This document shows positions 44,495-45,711 of a stretch of DNA of 45,711 nt, one piece after another. The translations under genes were made by a program, and so were the position numbers. Each line of letters opens with the position of its first letter. Position 1 is the stretch's first letter. Source of the DNA: an uncultured Gammaproteobacteria bacterium (lineage in GTDB: Bacteria; Pseudomonadota; Gammaproteobacteria; Pseudomonadales; Pseudohongiellaceae); the NCBI GenBank assembly GCA_903837345.1, contig CAILUG010000058.1:1-45711 (forward strand), written 5' to 3'. A model generated the notes under the pieces. It saw only the letters and a list, made by a program, of their open reading frames with translations. It made no database searches and had not been told where the DNA came from.

Positions 44495-45331
44495 TTACCT
44501 GGCTGTTGTTGCAGGAGAACTTTGTGGACCTTGCACGCGAACCAGTCGCATGCCAGTCAGAATCAGCACAATGGCAGCCAGATAAAATGCTGCCTGCATG
44601 CCGGAAGGCGTAGCTTCATAGCCTGCCAGGGCATGCAGCACACGCCCTGCCAGCGAGCCGTTGCTCAGCAACCAGGAGGAATCCCACAGCGGATTTGCGA
44701 GTGCAGGCAGCAGATCCGCCTGTACCAGATAACGCGCCATCTGGCTGGCCATGGCCGCTGCCAGCAACAGGATGAGGCCACTGGTTGCAGAAAAGAAATA
44801 GCGGACCGGGATGCGAACGAAACCGGCATACAAGCCATAGCCCGCAGCCACACCGAGAGCAAGTCCGATGCTACCGCCACCAGCAACAGTCAGCAGGTTT
44901 TCGGAACCCCCACTGACAAGTCCGTAAAGGAACAGTGCAGTCTCCGATCCCTCGCGCAATACTGCGAGGGCAATAACCATGCACAATGCCGACATTCCGG
45001 CTCTGCCGGCAACGACATCCTGGCCCAACTGTTTGGCTTCACGGGCCAACTGCATACCGTGGCGCGCCATCCAGATGTTGTGCCAGGCCAGCATCAGTGC
45101 GGCCAGGCCGAGAATGCCGGCATTGAACAGTTCCTGGCCGATGCCTGCGGCCATCTCGGCAATGCGTGCAGTCAGTGCGGCCACCACCAGCGCACCGAGG
45201 ATGCCGGCGGTAATACCGGCACCAATCCATGCCTTGCGCGCCGGCATCATGCGAGTGGCAGCGGCGATGATGCCGATGATCAAGGCTGCTTCCAGCGTTT
45301 CCCGAAACACGATGATGGCGGAACCCAGCAT
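44495..45331 (-). CDS. FTR1-family high-affinity iron permease (EfeU-like)
   Basis: 278 residues with about seven membrane helices. It carries the two diagnostic iron-binding motifs, FRETLEAAL near the N-terminus (residues 9-17) and LREGSETALFLYG in the middle. These REXXE-type motifs take up iron across the inner membrane. The end is a short cytoplasmic tail (VQGPQSSPATTAR). It follows the cupredoxin gene by 5 bases. EfeO- and EfeB-type full-length partners are not in view. The small cupredoxin protein may replace EfeO. Confidence 0.92.
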   Translation of the reverse strand: MLGSAIIVFRETLEAALIIGIIAAATRMMPARKAWIGAGITAGILGALVVAALTARIAEMAAGIGQELFNAGILGLAALMLAWHNIWMARHGMQLAREAKQLGQDVVAGRAGMSALCMVIALAVLREGSETALFLYGLVSGGSENLLTVAGGGSIGLALGVAAGYGLYAGFVRIPVRYFFSATSGLILLLAAAMASQMARYLVQADLLPALANPLWDSSWLLSNGSLAGRVLHALAGYEATPSGMQAAFYLAAIVLILTGMRLVRVQGPQSSPATTAR

Positions 45332-45336
45332 GACTG

Positions 45337-45654
45337 CTACTCCACAACCACTGCGCCCTGCGCAGTCTTGTCATTGAAATCACCAAAGAACGGATAACGT
45401 CCTGGTTTCAGTGGTCCGATATAAATGCCTGTTGTTGCGCCCGGGGCTATGAGCTTTTCACGGTTGAGTTCATGACTTTCGAACTCTTCGGGAGTCGGAT
45501 CCTGGTTGTGGATCATCAGCCTGACTTTTTGCCCGGCCGGAATCCTTACTTCCGCAGGCTCGAACTTATGGTCGCGGATAACCAGCGAAACTTCGGTTTC
45601 GGCGGCATGGGCCGTGAGGGAAACCAGACAGAACAGCAACAGTGGATACTTCAT
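45337..45654 (-). CDS. Periplasmic cupredoxin-domain protein, EfeO-N-like
   Basis: 105 residues from the ATG at 45654 (GGAG 5 bases upstream), with signal peptide KYPLLLFCLVSLTAHAAET. The mature part is a single cupredoxin-like domain (VSLVIRDHKFEPAEVRIPAG, VRLMIHNQDPTPEEFESHEL, KPGRYPFFGDF). It resembles the N-terminal cupredoxin domain of EfeO. No complete blue-copper Cys-His-Met set is visible and there is no Cys in the mature part, so it is unlikely to be a type 1 copper protein. It probably binds or oxidises metal for the FTR1 permease encoded next. First gene of the operon. Confidence 0.85.
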   Translation of the reverse strand: MKYPLLLFCLVSLTAHAAETEVSLVIRDHKFEPAEVRIPAGQKVRLMIHNQDPTPEEFESHELNREKLIAPGATTGIYIGPLKPGRYPFFGDFNDKTAQGAVVVE

Positions 45655-45671
45655 AGCATCTCCATTTATAC

Positions 45672-45692
45672 GAATGATAACGATTCGCATTT
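45672..45692 (-). promoter_or_regulatory. Fur-box-like site upstream of the cupredoxin-FTR1 operon
   Basis: The plus strand reads AATGATAACGATTCGCATT within 45673-45691, similar to the Fur consensus GATAATGATAATCATTATC. It lies 18 bases before the first ATG of the operon, where bound Fur would block transcription. An iron-repressed operon fits the FTR1 permease. Confidence 0.65.
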
Positions 45693-45711
45693 AGATATGC
45701 AACTATTTTCA

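Overview
The window reads as a chromosomal segment of a gammaproteobacterium, probably a marine or other aquatic free-living one. The order uppS-frr-pyrH-tsf-rpsB // map-glnD-dapD-dapE, the long Pseudomonas-type DapD, the RsmJ methyltransferase, the conserved rpsB promoter and the PdsS/PdsR sensor-regulator pair all point that way. No rRNA, tRNA, CRISPR array, prophage or transposase gene was seen.

Layout. (1) 1-11011 is housekeeping: uppS (cut by the window edge), frr, pyrH, tsf and rpsB on the minus strand; map, glnD, dapD and dapE on the plus strand; rsmJ converging on dapE. A 400-base gap between glnD and dapD holds two diverged copies of one hairpin-forming repeat. (2) 11170-15728 holds a frameshifted MFS transporter, a small membrane protein, a DUF5916 outer-membrane protein and an unrecognised small ORF. 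(3) 15789-19970 is an operon for an exported molybdenum hydroxylase: 2Fe-2S subunit, Tat-exported Moco subunit, c-type cytochrome and a YVTN beta-propeller. (4) 20057-23754 has two LPS-type glycosyltransferases, a GntR-HTH/PurM fusion behind a promoter with an embedded operator, and a cold-shock gene. (5) 23997-28873 is a three-gene split NRPS: ligase, carrier-condensation, and adenylation-carrier. (6) 29026-31110 is an S46 dipeptidyl-peptidase. (7) 31167-40333 is a signalling block: a hybrid histidine kinase interrupted by an in-frame TAG, an adenylate cyclase-PilZ fusion, a membrane hybrid kinase with two receivers, and pdsS/pdsR without a sortase in view. (8) 40594-43670 holds a GST-like protein and katG. 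(9) 43753-45654 is a putative iron-uptake operon (cupredoxin, FTR1 permease, outer-membrane protein) behind a Fur-box-like site.

How the genes fit together. The translation genes and dap genes are ordinary core functions. The most unusual content is the DNA-binding/PurM fusion with what looks like its own operator, the self-consistent minimal NRPS line (ligase to carrier 1 to condensation to adenylation-carrier 2, with no release domain), and the cyclase-PilZ protein that could connect c-di-GMP to cAMP. Two genes look recently broken: the MFS transporter by a one-base deletion and the hybrid kinase by a probable Trp-to-stop change. All functional statements come from reading motifs and family resemblance. 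No database search was possible.
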